Both the position numbers and the translations under genes were made by a program. Below the pieces are notes generated by a model, which saw nothing but the letters and a program-made list of their open reading frames with translations, was not told the origin of the DNA and searched no databases. 43,545 nt of DNA from Terriglobia bacterium (GTDB lineage Bacteria > Acidobacteriota > Terriglobia > Terriglobales > Acidobacteriaceae), in the NCBI GenBank assembly GCA_020073385.1, contig JAIQFH010000051.1, positions 7,501 through 51,045 on the forward strand, read 5' to 3'. Of the stretch, positions 23,010 through 31,437 are shown one piece after another. Each line of letters starts with the position of its first letter. Positions within the stretch are counted from its first letter, which is position 1.

Positions 23010-23522
23010 ATGATCGATCCCGAAAAGCCGCGACCGGCATGCCAAGCGCTAACCGAACTACTCCATGGCAAAGGCGCGCACGCCGATCCACTCGCGTGTG
23101 TGGAAGACGTCTCTCCAGAACTGGCGGAGCGCCGGGTCGAGGCCTTCCCGCACTCCATCGCGGATTTGGTCTTCCACATGAATTACTGGATGAACTACGA
23201 ACTCAAGCGCATCCAAGGCGGGAAACCAAAATATCCTGAACATAATTCGGAAAGCTTCCCGTCAACACCGCAGAATTGGGACCATCTGAAGCGCGACCTC
23301 GCCTGGTTCCTCCAGGAATTTGCGAAGCTGGCCCAATCCCCGCGCGCCGAACTCGACCGCCCAATCGAATCCGTCCACGAAGGCGACAAGAAAGTCGCCG
23401 GCACCCTCGAAGCGGTCCTCTGGCAAATGGTCGCCCACAACAGCTACCACACCGGCCAGATCGCCACCATCCGCCGCGCCCTGAACGCCTGGCCCCCGAA
23501 AGCCGGCGGCGACACGTGGTAG
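23010..23522 (+). CDS. DinB-family protein (second copy)
   Basis: 170 residues. Typical DinB pattern: SIADLVFHMNYWMNYELKRIQGG (first metal His) and VLWQMVAHNSYHTGQIATIRR, where HxxxH ligands are followed by the conserved TGQI. It shares little with the neighbour at 22369 beyond the fold. AGGAGGT lies about 10 nt before the ATG at 23010; a GTG inside the Shine-Dalgarno is less likely. The function is unassigned; DinB proteins are often used in thiol chemistry or stress responses. Confidence 0.87.
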   Translation: MIDPEKPRPACQALTELLHGKGAHADPLACVEDVSPELAERRVEAFPHSIADLVFHMNYWMNYELKRIQGGKPKYPEHNSESFPSTPQNWDHLKRDLAWFLQEFAKLAQSPRAELDRPIESVHEGDKKVAGTLEAVLWQMVAHNSYHTGQIATIRRALNAWPPKAGGDTW

Positions 23523-23628
23523 TCAGGAAGCCCAAAGCCAGACGCCCTAAGCCCTGCCGAGTTATGCTGAAAGCTACTAGCTGAGGGCCGAGAGCTCATG
23601 GCTCGCGGCTCATTGCACATCGCTCCGC

Positions 23629-26193
23629 ATGCTCTCTGACACCGCCATCCTCACTCACATCGCCCGCCAGCCCAAGCGCCAGGCAGGATACAAGCAACTC
23701 GTCCGCGAGCTAGGCCTTCATGGAGAAGAGCGCCGCGACCTGAACGATCGCCTGCAGACACTGATCAAAAAGGGTGCTCTCATCCCCATCGACTCCGACC
23801 GTTACCAACTCCCGCAAGCCGCTGCCGATAAGAACCTCCTCGCCGGACGCCTCTCCATGCACCGCGACGGATTCGGTTTCGTCATCCCCAATACCTCGCT
23901 AGGCGGCTCCTTCAAATCGAAACTCGCCGGCGACATCTTCATTCCCCCTCATCAGATCGGCACCGCTATGCACGGCGATCAGGTCCTGGTGGAAATCACG
24001 AATGTCCGTCCCGACGGCCGCGCCGAAGGCCGCATCGTTCGCACGGTAAACCGCGCTCACCCCACGGTTGTCGGCATCTTCCACTACGGCAGCCGCAGAA
24101 ACTATGTGACTCCGATGGACACAAAGATCACGCAGGAAATTGTGATCCCCGAGGGTCAAGAATTCCCCGAACCCTCTGTGCCCTTTGTGGTGAAGAATCT
24201 TGAACACTCACCACAGAGGACACAGAGATCACAGGGGAAACCCAAATCCGCAGACAGAGTCCTCGGCGAAGAAGCCGCTCGGCACGCCGACTACACGAAT
24301 CTCGAAGGCGTCGTAGTAGACGTAGAAATCACCGACTGGCCATCACCCACGCAAAGTCCGAGAGGCAAAGTCGTCGAAATCATCGGCCGCGAAGACGACT
24401 TCGGTGTCGACGTCGAAATCATCATCCGCAAATTCCATCTCCCGCATCATTTCCCCGCCGCCACGCTCGAAGAAGCGCAGCAAGTCCCCGCCACGATTCC
24501 CGGCCTCGAACTCCGCCGCCGCCGCGACTTCCGCGCCTTGCCTATCGTCACCATCGACGGAGAGACCGCCCGCGACTTCGACGACGCCGTCTTAGTACGC
24601 ACCCTCCCCAACAATAATTTCGAGCTCCAGGTCCATATTGCCGATGTCGCGCAATACGTCACGCCCGACAGCGCTCTAGATCAGGAAGCCCGCCTCCGCG
24701 GTACCAGCGTCTACTTCCCCGACCGCGCCGTACCCATGCTCCCTTTGGAGCTCTCGACAGACATTTGCAGCCTGCGCCCACACCTCGACCGCCTGGTTCT
24801 CTCCTGCATCATGGAAATCGATCACCGAGGTGAGATCGTCGGATACGACTTGTGCGAGGGCGTCATCCGCTCCGCCGAGCGCATGACCTACACGTCAGTG
24901 AACGCCATCCTCGAAGGCGATGAAGCCCAGGGCGCCCGCTATCGCCCGCTGGTCGCGATGTTCGAGCTCATGCGCGACTTGCAGCAAATTCTCTACCGCA
25001 AACGCGAGCGCCGCGGATCGATTGACTTCGATCTCCCCGAACCCGTCATCGAATTCGACGAGTTCGGACTGATGCAGTCCATCGCCCGCTCCGAGCGCAA
25101 CATCGCCCACCGCTTAATTGAAGAGTTCATGCTCTCGGCGAACGAAACGGTCGCGCACCATCTCGAGTCGCACCGCATCGCCAGCCTCTACCGCATCCAC
25201 GAAAAGCCCGACGCCAAACGCGTCTATGACTTCGAAACCATCGCCGCGACTTTCGGATACTCCCTGGGCGTGGGCGCGCTCCCCATTCATCGCGTCCAGA
25301 TGAAGACCGACCGCCGCGCCGCCTACGGCACCGGCAAGCGGGTCAGAGAGATAGAAATCCCCAAAGAAGTCCACATCACCCCGCGCATGTACCAGAAGCT
25401 TACGGAAAAAATCGCCGGCAAGCCGGAAGAAAGAATCCTGAGCTACCTGATGCTGCGCAGCCTGAAGCAAGCAAGATACTCAGAAGAAAATCTGGGTCAT
25501 TTCGCGCTGGCTGCGGCCACATACACGCACTTCACGAGCCCCATCCGGAGGTACCCAGACCTAATCGTGCACCGTATCCTGAAAGAAGTTCTTCGTCAGC
25601 AGAACAACCAGGAGGGTGGCCCACTCAAGCCCGGTTCTGGCTTGAGTGAGGATTCTCCAGCAACTGAAAGCCAGAAGCCCGAAGCCGCACCCAGCCCTTG
25701 GTCCAAGCGCCGCGATCACAACGCCCATCGCGAAGATCACGCCCCACTGACTGGCCCCATCGCCCTCGAAGAACTCCATGCCATCGCCGAAGAATCCAGT
25801 CAATCCGAACGCCGCGCCGATGACGCCGAACGCGAGCTCATGGAGTGGAAGAAAGTCAAATTCATGCAAGACCGCATCGGAGAAGACTTCGACGGCCTGA
25901 TCACCAGCGTGACAAAGTTCGGCTTCTTCGTCGAGCTCACAGAACTGTTCGTTGAAGGATTAGTCCCGCTCAACACTCTGATTGACGACCGCTACACTTA
26001 CCACGAGAATACCCGCGAAATCATCGGCCAGCACTCGCACAAGATCTACCGCATCGGTCAACGCCTGAAAGTCCTGGTCGACCGCATCGATCCCGTAGAG
26101 AAAAAGATTAACTTCGCAGTCATGGAAGAGGAAGAAGCCAAGCCGAAGTCGAAATCGAAGTCGACGTCCTCCAAGCGCAGCAAGCGCAAATGA
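23629..26193 (+). CDS. rnr: Ribonuclease R with two in-frame repeat-derived inserts
   Basis: Processive 3'-5' exoribonuclease, 854 residues. Order: N-terminal winged helix (5-60), cold-shock domains (about 70-180), RNB catalytic domain with DGETARDFDDAV near 310 and the FTSPIRRYPDLIVHRIL motif near 640, and a C-terminal S1 domain (about 750-835, FDGLITSVTKFGFFVEL...GLVPL) with a Lys/Ser-rich tail. Two stretches do not belong to the family: residues about 180-206 are encoded by a family 1b palindrome, and residues about 661-705 include another palindrome (25622-25648) and a low-complexity Pro/Ser/His-rich run. Both keep the frame. The enzyme probably remains active, because the inserts fall outside catalytic motifs. 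A strong terminator follows. Confidence 0.93.
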   Translation: MLSDTAILTHIARQPKRQAGYKQLVRELGLHGEERRDLNDRLQTLIKKGALIPIDSDRYQLPQAAADKNLLAGRLSMHRDGFGFVIPNTSLGGSFKSKLAGDIFIPPHQIGTAMHGDQVLVEITNVRPDGRAEGRIVRTVNRAHPTVVGIFHYGSRRNYVTPMDTKITQEIVIPEGQEFPEPSVPFVVKNLEHSPQRTQRSQGKPKSADRVLGEEAARHADYTNLEGVVVDVEITDWPSPTQSPRGKVVEIIGREDDFGVDVEIIIRKFHLPHHFPAATLEEAQQVPATIPGLELRRRRDFRALPIVTIDGETARDFDDAVLVRTLPNNNFELQVHIADVAQYVTPDSALDQEARLRGTSVYFPDRAVPMLPLELSTDICSLRPHLDRLVLSCIMEIDHRGEIVGYDLCEGVIRSAERMTYTSVNAILEGDEAQGARYRPLVAMFELMRDLQQILYRKRERRGSIDFDLPEPVIEFDEFGLMQSIARSERNIAHRLIEEFMLSANETVAHHLESHRIASLYRIHEKPDAKRVYDFETIAATFGYSLGVGALPIHRVQMKTDRRAAYGTGKRVREIEIPKEVHITPRMYQKLTEKIAGKPEERILSYLMLRSLKQARYSEENLGHFALAAATYTHFTSPIRRYPDLIVHRILKEVLRQQNNQEGGPLKPGSGLSEDSPATESQKPEAAPSPWSKRRDHNAHREDHAPLTGPIALEELHAIAEESSQSERRADDAERELMEWKKVKFMQDRIGEDFDGLITSVTKFGFFVELTELFVEGLVPLNTLIDDRYTYHENTREIIGQHSHKIYRIGQRLKVLVDRIDPVEKKINFAVMEEEEAKPKSKSKSTSSKRSKRK
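24163..24240. repeat. Family 1b palindrome inserted in frame within rnr
   Basis: Arms at 24163-24191 and 24210-24240 are imperfect reverse complements with an 18-bp spacer. Here the ACCAC ends face each other, the opposite order to the intergenic pairs at 4276 and 32954. Translation gives an insert starting PSVPFVVKNLEHSPQRTQRS that lies between conserved TPMDTKITQEIVIPEGQE and GEEAARHADYTNLEG blocks. Confidence 0.85.
25622..25648. repeat. Second palindrome inside rnr (CACTCAAGCC..GGCTTGAGTG)
   Basis: Perfect 10-bp arms (25622-25631 and 25639-25648) with a 7-bp loop. They encode part of the peptide GGPLKPGSGLSEDS, which sits in a non-conserved insert between the RNB and S1 domains. No second copy occurs in this window, so repeat-family status is inferred from its shape and location. 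Confidence 0.65.
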
Positions 26194-26214
26194 CCGAGGG
26201 CGCCCCCCAGAAAG

Positions 26215-26252
26215 CAAAGGCATCCTGAATTTCAGGATGCCTTTGTTGTTTG
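26215..26252 (+). terminator. Bidirectional terminator between rnr and the FecR-type gene
   Basis: A 15-bp perfect stem (26215-26229 with 26231-26245) is followed by TTGTTTGTC on the plus strand. It lies between convergent genes 21 bp after the rnr stop and about 20 bp from the stop of the minus-strand gene, so it probably serves both. Confidence 0.85.
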
Positions 26253-26273
26253 TCGAGCCCGAGTGCCCCAGCC

Positions 26274-28664
26274 CTACTGAGGCTTGTGTTTGTCGTCCGG
26301 CTTCTGCGACTTGTTCGACTGCGGCGGCGGAGCCGGCTTATTCTCGGCAGGTGGACGCGCTTGCTGCCGCTCGCTTGGAGGCGGAGCCTGCGGCCGGGGA
26401 GCAGGCTCGTTCCGCGGTGGCGGCGCAGGTTCGTTACGTGGCTGCGGTGGACGGTTCATCTCGGGCCGGTTCTGCTGTGGCGGATTCGGCTGCGGACGAT
26501 TCGTCTCGGGACGCGGTTCGGGACGGTTGTTCGGCGGCATGCTGCTGGGATGATCGCTGCGCGCCGGTGGCTCCGACGGGCGGTTCATGTCAGGGCGATT
26601 GTTCGGAGCAGGCTGATTCATCTCTGGACGATTCGGCTGTGCTGCGGGCGCCCGATCATTGCGCGCTGGCGGCTCAAAGCCACGATTGTTGTCCGGCCGA
26701 TTGTTGGGAGCCGGCTGATTGGGAGCGGGCGGGTTGGGCTGCGGCCTGTTGTTATTCGGCTGATTTAGATCGGGCCGATTGTTGGGCTGCACAGGCGCAG
26801 GACGATCGGTCCGTGTCGGTGGCTCAAACGGACGATTCGCACCGGGTTGCGGACGATTGTCGGGCTGATTCGGTTGCGGACGATTGCCAGGTTGATTCGG
26901 CTCCGGACGATTGGCTGGCATCGGCGGATTGCCCGGCTGGGGACGTCCAGGAGGATTCATACCCGGCCGCGCGTTCGCTGCGGGCGGATTTCCCGCTGGC
27001 GGATTTCCAGGAGCTGTGGGCCGCGCGTTCGGCGGATTGCCGGGGCGATTTCCGGCTGCCGGAAGTGGTTGCGGCCGAGCCGGAGGCGCAGTGATCACGC
27101 GAGGCGCGGACGCAGAAGGATTGGCGCCGCGCATCTGCTGAAGCTGCGGACGCGACACCGGCACTCCCGGATGCTGCGTAAGCACTTGTTGTCGGGCTGC
27201 AAACGATGGCGGCGGCGGCGGTGGTGCCCTCCGGGCAATCACCTGGCGGTTGACCACTTCCTGCGGTGGCGCGGCTACCCGATTTGCTGTGTTGGCGCGC
27301 CCCATCACGGCTTGACGGCCAGGAGGCACGGCTGCGCGCACATTGACCGGAGCTCGCCTCATCTGATTCTCATTCATTACAACCGCGGTTCGTGACACTG
27401 GCTGAGCGGTGGCGAATGCCTGCTGCGGGACAGCGGTAACTCCTCCGCGAACGTTGCGATTCACATACGTGACGTTGTTAATCGTCGTGTTGTTGTGAAC
27501 GATGGTCGTGTTGTAGACGTTCGTCACCTGCGTCACGTTTACCGTAGTGTTCGTGACATTGACGCGGTTCACGTAACCGCGGCTCACACGGTATGACGGC
27601 ACGTACACTTCCCGAGGGCCGAGTGGAAACCAGGCGACATTGCCGCCGATTCCGATTCCGACTCCACCGACGAAAGCTACGAGAGCAGGTGCGTACACGG
27701 GACGAACTTCCCGTGGGCCAGGTATCCAACCCCAGCGGCTGCCGACGAAAACCCAACGCCCGTAGTGGAAAGGCGCGTAGCCCCAGCTTGCATCGTCGAC
27801 CCAAGTCCATCCCCAGGGCTCAATCCAGGCCCAATGCCCGTAGTGGTACGGAGCCCAACCCACGTCCACTCGCGGATACCAGACGCTTCCGTACTCGCGC
27901 GCGGGACGCCAGTCTCCGTATTCGTCGAGATCTTCGAAGCCCACGACCTGGCGCGAGCAGTACCGCGCAGATGGGGAATCTTCATAGCGGCGCTCGCGGT
28001 CATCGCTCCAGCGATCGAAGGAATCCGGATCGCCAATCTGGTCCACTTCCGCATTCAGCGACGTCGTTCCCCGGAAGGTTACGCGTTGACCTCGGTGAAT
28101 GGTGTAGCTCTGTCCGTTGCCGGTCGACTCGCCTTCTCCATCGCGGATCGTGACAATGGTGTAATCGCCGTTTTCTGAGGACTCGACGCGATACCGCCCT
28201 GGCTGTTGAATCACGAATGCCTGATTCGCCGTGTCGATCTCGTAATCAGTGTCGCGATCGAGCTCATACACGCGCACATTGATGGTGCCGGCGCTGAGCT
28301 GAATCTGCACGGTGCGGTCGTCGAGATTGAGAAACGTGAATCCGGTATTGGCAGCAAGAGAGATCTTTGACGATCCCAGTTGCACTTCCGCGCGTGAGTC
28401 ACGATCGGCCCAGAGTTTGTCGCCCGTGGTCATGGGGCGGTTGCGCGTAGCCTCGACCCATTCCGATTCTCCGGCGGGCTGAAAGGAGACAGATCCGTCG
28501 AAGTGCCCAAGCCGGGCGACACGGCTCGGAGGGTCGTCCTGATCCTGATCTTGATCCTGCGCTCTCGCAACCAGCGAGAAGGCAGCGGTCAACGATATGC
28601 CGGTGACAAGCACGGCAATCAACTGAAGTGCTTTCTTGCGATAAATGAATCCTGTCTTGTTCAT
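26274..28664 (-). CDS. FecR-domain, WG-rich envelope protein with long Pro/Asn-rich tail
   Basis: About 796 residues. After a signal segment (LQLIAVLVTGISLTAAFSLVARAQ) comes a FecR-like beta domain (about 50-200; GDKLWADRDSRAEVQLGSSKISLAANTGFTFLNLDD). Then an aromatic DUF6600-type block follows (about 260-350; VGWAPYHYGHWAWIEPWGWTWVDDASWGYAPFHYGRW), a Thr/Asn-rich NTTVNVTQVTNVYNTT stretch, and from about residue 440 a Pro/Asn/Arg-rich tail built on NRPxxNxP units. FecR domains usually sense or stabilise signals at the envelope; here no sigma partner is adjacent on the same strand, but an ECF sigma operon diverges from it. The ATG at 28664 is preferred (AGAGGTG about 10 nt upstream). Confidence 0.8.
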   Translation of the reverse strand: MNKTGFIYRKKALQLIAVLVTGISLTAAFSLVARAQDQDQDQDDPPSRVARLGHFDGSVSFQPAGESEWVEATRNRPMTTGDKLWADRDSRAEVQLGSSKISLAANTGFTFLNLDDRTVQIQLSAGTINVRVYELDRDTDYEIDTANQAFVIQQPGRYRVESSENGDYTIVTIRDGEGESTGNGQSYTIHRGQRVTFRGTTSLNAEVDQIGDPDSFDRWSDDRERRYEDSPSARYCSRQVVGFEDLDEYGDWRPAREYGSVWYPRVDVGWAPYHYGHWAWIEPWGWTWVDDASWGYAPFHYGRWVFVGSRWGWIPGPREVRPVYAPALVAFVGGVGIGIGGNVAWFPLGPREVYVPSYRVSRGYVNRVNVTNTTVNVTQVTNVYNTTIVHNNTTINNVTYVNRNVRGGVTAVPQQAFATAQPVSRTAVVMNENQMRRAPVNVRAAVPPGRQAVMGRANTANRVAAPPQEVVNRQVIARRAPPPPPPSFAARQQVLTQHPGVPVSRPQLQQMRGANPSASAPRVITAPPARPQPLPAAGNRPGNPPNARPTAPGNPPAGNPPAANARPGMNPPGRPQPGNPPMPANRPEPNQPGNRPQPNQPDNRPQPGANRPFEPPTRTDRPAPVQPNNRPDLNQPNNNRPQPNPPAPNQPAPNNRPDNNRGFEPPARNDRAPAAQPNRPEMNQPAPNNRPDMNRPSEPPARSDHPSSMPPNNRPEPRPETNRPQPNPPQQNRPEMNRPPQPRNEPAPPPRNEPAPRPQAPPPSERQQARPPAENKPAPPPQSNKSQKPDDKHKPQ

Positions 28665-28851
28665 AAAGTCGTTCACCTCTTCCCGAACGTAGAAACGTCG
28701 CACGCCCAATGTGCACGACCAAGGTTCTGGGGATTTACTCTCACGATACGCCTCGGCCCCGAGCGGCACCACGGTTACTTTAGATGCTGCCCGCGACCGG
28801 CTCTTGCGTACAGTGATTCTCGTAGCCGCACTGAGATCGAAGGTCATGCGC

Positions 28852-28860
28852 TGCTACAAT
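28852..28860 (+). promoter_or_regulatory. Extended -10 promoter candidate for the ECF sigma operon
   Basis: TGCTACAAT (28852-28860) lies within the 336-bp divergent region 28665-29000 and would start a transcript near 28867 with a leader of about 130 nt. No other feature was recognised in this region. An ECF-type autoregulatory promoter could not be identified without knowing the motif. Confidence 0.4.
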
Positions 28861-29000
28861 GCCGTGTTCCCACAGACTTAACGTCGGCCGCGAACTTCAT
28901 GGCCTGCAATGACGTACTGTCATATGGGTAAGCTTGGAGCGGTCTCAATCGTCCAGGCTCTAGTCTCAGTTGGAAGTCGCATTTTCTCCGGGGAGCGCAA

Positions 29001-29600
29001 GTGGAAGACGTCCAGGTCGTTGCGATGCTGGTCCGGCGCTGTATCGCCGGGGACGCCACCGCTTGGGAGGAGATTGTGCAGACCTATAACCGCAGGATAT
29101 ACAACATCTGCTATCGCTTTGCCGGCACGTCCGACGACGCCCAGGACCTGACCCAGGAAGTTTTCATCAAGATGTACCGCACGCTTTCGAGTTATGACGC
29201 ATCGAAAGGCGCGTTTGTCACCTGGGTCACGACCATTACCCGCAACCTGCTGGTCGACCATTTCCGCAAGACCAAGCAGGACCGGATGACCGACTCGATG
29301 GACTCGACGGCGTCCGATCACGAGGACGCCCAGCCGCTCAGCGAGCAAATCCCTGACCAAAGTGCTCCGCCGGACGCCCGGGTACGCCAGCGGGAGCTGT
29401 CGGATACCGTGCACCAGGCTTTGGGCAAACTTTCTCCCGAGCTTCGGGAAGCAGTGATTCTAAGGGACTTACAGGATATGGACTACAAGGATATTGCCTC
29501 TGTCTTAAGGGTTCCGGAGGGCACCGTGAAATCAAGAATAAATAGAGGGCGGGCGGAACTTGGCCGGCTCCTACAACGTACCTATAGGCAGGTGATGTGA
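29001..29600 (+). CDS. ECF RNA polymerase sigma factor
   Basis: 199 residues. Sigma-2: WEEIVQTYNRRIYNICYRFAGTSDDAQDLTQEVFIKMYRTLSSYD, with the conserved DDAQDLTQEVFIK region 2.2; then a 45-residue acidic linker. Sigma-4: LSPELREAVILRDLQDMDYKDIASVLRVPEGTVKSRINRGRAEL. The GTG start has GGGGAG 6 nt upstream. It should redirect RNA polymerase to envelope-stress promoters and is held in check by the zinc-finger protein encoded next, whose start overlaps its stop (TGATG). Confidence 0.93.
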   Translation: MEDVQVVAMLVRRCIAGDATAWEEIVQTYNRRIYNICYRFAGTSDDAQDLTQEVFIKMYRTLSSYDASKGAFVTWVTTITRNLLVDHFRKTKQDRMTDSMDSTASDHEDAQPLSEQIPDQSAPPDARVRQRELSDTVHQALGKLSPELREAVILRDLQDMDYKDIASVLRVPEGTVKSRINRGRAELGRLLQRTYRQVM

Positions 29601-30373
29601 TGCCAGATCGGACAAAAAACGATCACACCAGTAACGGAATGCAGTGCAACGAGTTCGACCTGCTCCTTTCGGACGCGCTGGATGGCGTCCTCAGCGGGAC
29701 CGTACTCGACCGCTTCCAGACACACGCCCGCATCTGCAAGACTTGCGGGCCGCTGCTTGCGGAAGCGGAAGCTGGCCGTACTTGGCTGAAGGGTCTCACG
29801 GAGGTGGAGCCCCCAGCCAGCCTGGTCTCGAACATCCTGGCATCCACAACGGGCGTTGACACCCAACGCCTGCGGACGATGACACGCGCTCCACAGCCAC
29901 GCATTTCATGGTGGGAGCACGCGCAGGCTTCGTACCTGGAGCCGATGTGGGCTATAGTTCGGCAGCCGCGATTCGCCATGTCATTCGGTATGGCATTCTT
30001 CGCACTGTCGGTGAGCCTGACCGTGGCTGGCGTAAAGCCTAGCGACTTGGGTCAGATCAGCCTGCGGCCTTCGGCGATCCGGCGCACGTACTACAACACG
30101 CAAGCTCGAGTCGTCCGCTATGTTGACAATGTCCGGCCTGTGCTCGAAGTGCAGGCTGCTCTGCGCGGGATCAAACGCAATATGAATCCCGCCGAGCCCG
30201 GACCAGCCAAGCAGAAAGAACGCAAGAACGACACAACACAACAGCCCGAGCAGAAGCAGGATCGCAATTACAGCCAGACAGGGGAGAAGTTAATCCTGGC
30301 TAGCGATCCGCTGGGTCCATCTAATCGCGATCTGCCTGTAGTGTCGGTGACCACGTACAGGAGGTTCGTATGA
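29600..30373 (+). CDS. Membrane anti-sigma factor with zf-HC2 domain
   Basis: 257 residues. The N-terminal zinc-binding anti-sigma motif is present (CNEFDLLLSDALDGVLSG...HARICKTC, HxxxCxxC), followed by one membrane helix near 130-155 (FAMSFGMAFFALSVSLTVAGV) and an extracytoplasmic Lys/Gln-rich region. It should bind the sigma factor at the inner face of the membrane and release it on an envelope signal. Start and stop overlap both neighbours by 1-4 nt, so the four genes are tightly coupled. Confidence 0.88.
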   Translation: MPDRTKNDHTSNGMQCNEFDLLLSDALDGVLSGTVLDRFQTHARICKTCGPLLAEAEAGRTWLKGLTEVEPPASLVSNILASTTGVDTQRLRTMTRAPQPRISWWEHAQASYLEPMWAIVRQPRFAMSFGMAFFALSVSLTVAGVKPSDLGQISLRPSAIRRTYYNTQARVVRYVDNVRPVLEVQAALRGIKRNMNPAEPGPAKQKERKNDTTQQPEQKQDRNYSQTGEKLILASDPLGPSNRDLPVVSVTTYRRFV

Positions 30374-31437
30374 ACTGCGCCACTCACAGCGATCAAGCTG
30401 CAGTGGCTTTCTGCCGCACATGCGGCAAGCCACTTTGTAACCAGTGCACCCGCGACGTCCGCGGAGTGATTTACTGCGAATCGTGCCTGGCGGCACGCAT
30501 GGAAGGCGCCGCTGCGGCGCCGGGGGCAGCGTATGTTCCGCCTCCTCCGCCACCGCCCAACGTGTATCCACCCATTGGAGGGCCGGTTGCCTACGTCCCG
30601 CCTCCATCCATGAATACTGGGCCGAATCCGACGGTAGCTGGAATTTTAGGTGCGCTGCCCATTGGCCTTGGGGCTGTTTATTGCGGTCAATACGCCAAGG
30701 GTTTGGCTCACCTTGGAATTGTTGTTCTGTGCATCATCGGCCTGTCGGCAGATTTGCCATGGTTCGTGAAGATGACGCTGGGAATTTTCCTCGGCTTCTT
30801 CTGGGTGTACCAAATCGTTGACGCAGTTCGCACCGCCCGTGCGATTCAAACGGGCCAACCGAGTCCTGATCCTTTCGGCCTGCAGCAGATGTTCGGCACA
30901 GGAAGCTCGACTCCCACGGCGGGAGGCGAGAAATCCGAGACCAAGATACCCGCTGCAGCCGTGGTCCTGATCGCCCTCGGAGTGCTGTTCCTGATCAACA
31001 CAGCGTTTGACTTCAGCCTGCACCGCTTTTGGCCTCTAGTCCTGATCGTTCTGGGCGTGTATCTGTTTGCCAAAGGCTGGGGTTTGCTGGGCAGTTATCG
31101 GCCTGGCTGCGTTTGCGAACGATGCCGGACGCGCAGGCTCATGGGTCCGGCAATTCTGGTCACCTTGGGAGTGCTGTTTTTGCTGGATAACACCTCGAAC
31201 GTTGATTTCGGCAAGACCTGGCCGGCGATTTTGCTGGTCATTGGTGTAGTCAAATTGGTGCAGAGCAACGCGTCGTACACCGGGCACGTTGGTCCGCTGC
31301 CGCCCGGTCCGGACGGCTATCCGCCAACGCCTCCACCTCCCGGCGTGACACCGACGTATTCGGGGACGCAGCAAAATCCGCCGGAGCCTCCGGCGCAAAG
31401 CATGGATCCCTCGTCTGGGGAGGTGAAAAATGTCTAA
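30370..31437 (+). CDS. B-box zinc finger plus LiaI/LiaF-like membrane protein
   Basis: 355 residues. The N-terminus is a B-box-type zinc finger (MNCATHSDQAAVAFCRTCGKPLCNQCTRDVRGVIYCESCLAA), followed by a Pro-rich linker, a TM2-like helix pair (about 85-150) and two copies of the LiaI/DUF5668-type transmembrane unit (AVVLIALGVLFLINTAFDF...LHRFWPLVLIVLGVYLFAKG and ILVTLGVLFLLDNTSNVDFGKTWPAILLVIGVVKLV). The C-terminus is Pro-rich. LiaI/LiaF-type proteins tune envelope-stress signalling in Gram-positives. The ATG overlaps the anti-sigma stop (ATGA). Confidence 0.82.
   Translation: MNCATHSDQAAVAFCRTCGKPLCNQCTRDVRGVIYCESCLAARMEGAAAAPGAAYVPPPPPPPNVYPPIGGPVAYVPPPSMNTGPNPTVAGILGALPIGLGAVYCGQYAKGLAHLGIVVLCIIGLSADLPWFVKMTLGIFLGFFWVYQIVDAVRTARAIQTGQPSPDPFGLQQMFGTGSSTPTAGGEKSETKIPAAAVVLIALGVLFLINTAFDFSLHRFWPLVLIVLGVYLFAKGWGLLGSYRPGCVCERCRTRRLMGPAILVTLGVLFLLDNTSNVDFGKTWPAILLVIGVVKLVQSNASYTGHVGPLPPGPDGYPPTPPPPGVTPTYSGTQQNPPEPPAQSMDPSSGEVKNV

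Noticed and set aside
26237..27395. Long plus-strand ORFs (285 and 182 codons) opposite the FecR-type gene
   Set aside because: They are antisense to a Pro/Asn-rich repetitive coding region and have abnormal Cys/Asp/Ser- or Arg-rich composition with no domain; shadows of low-complexity DNA.
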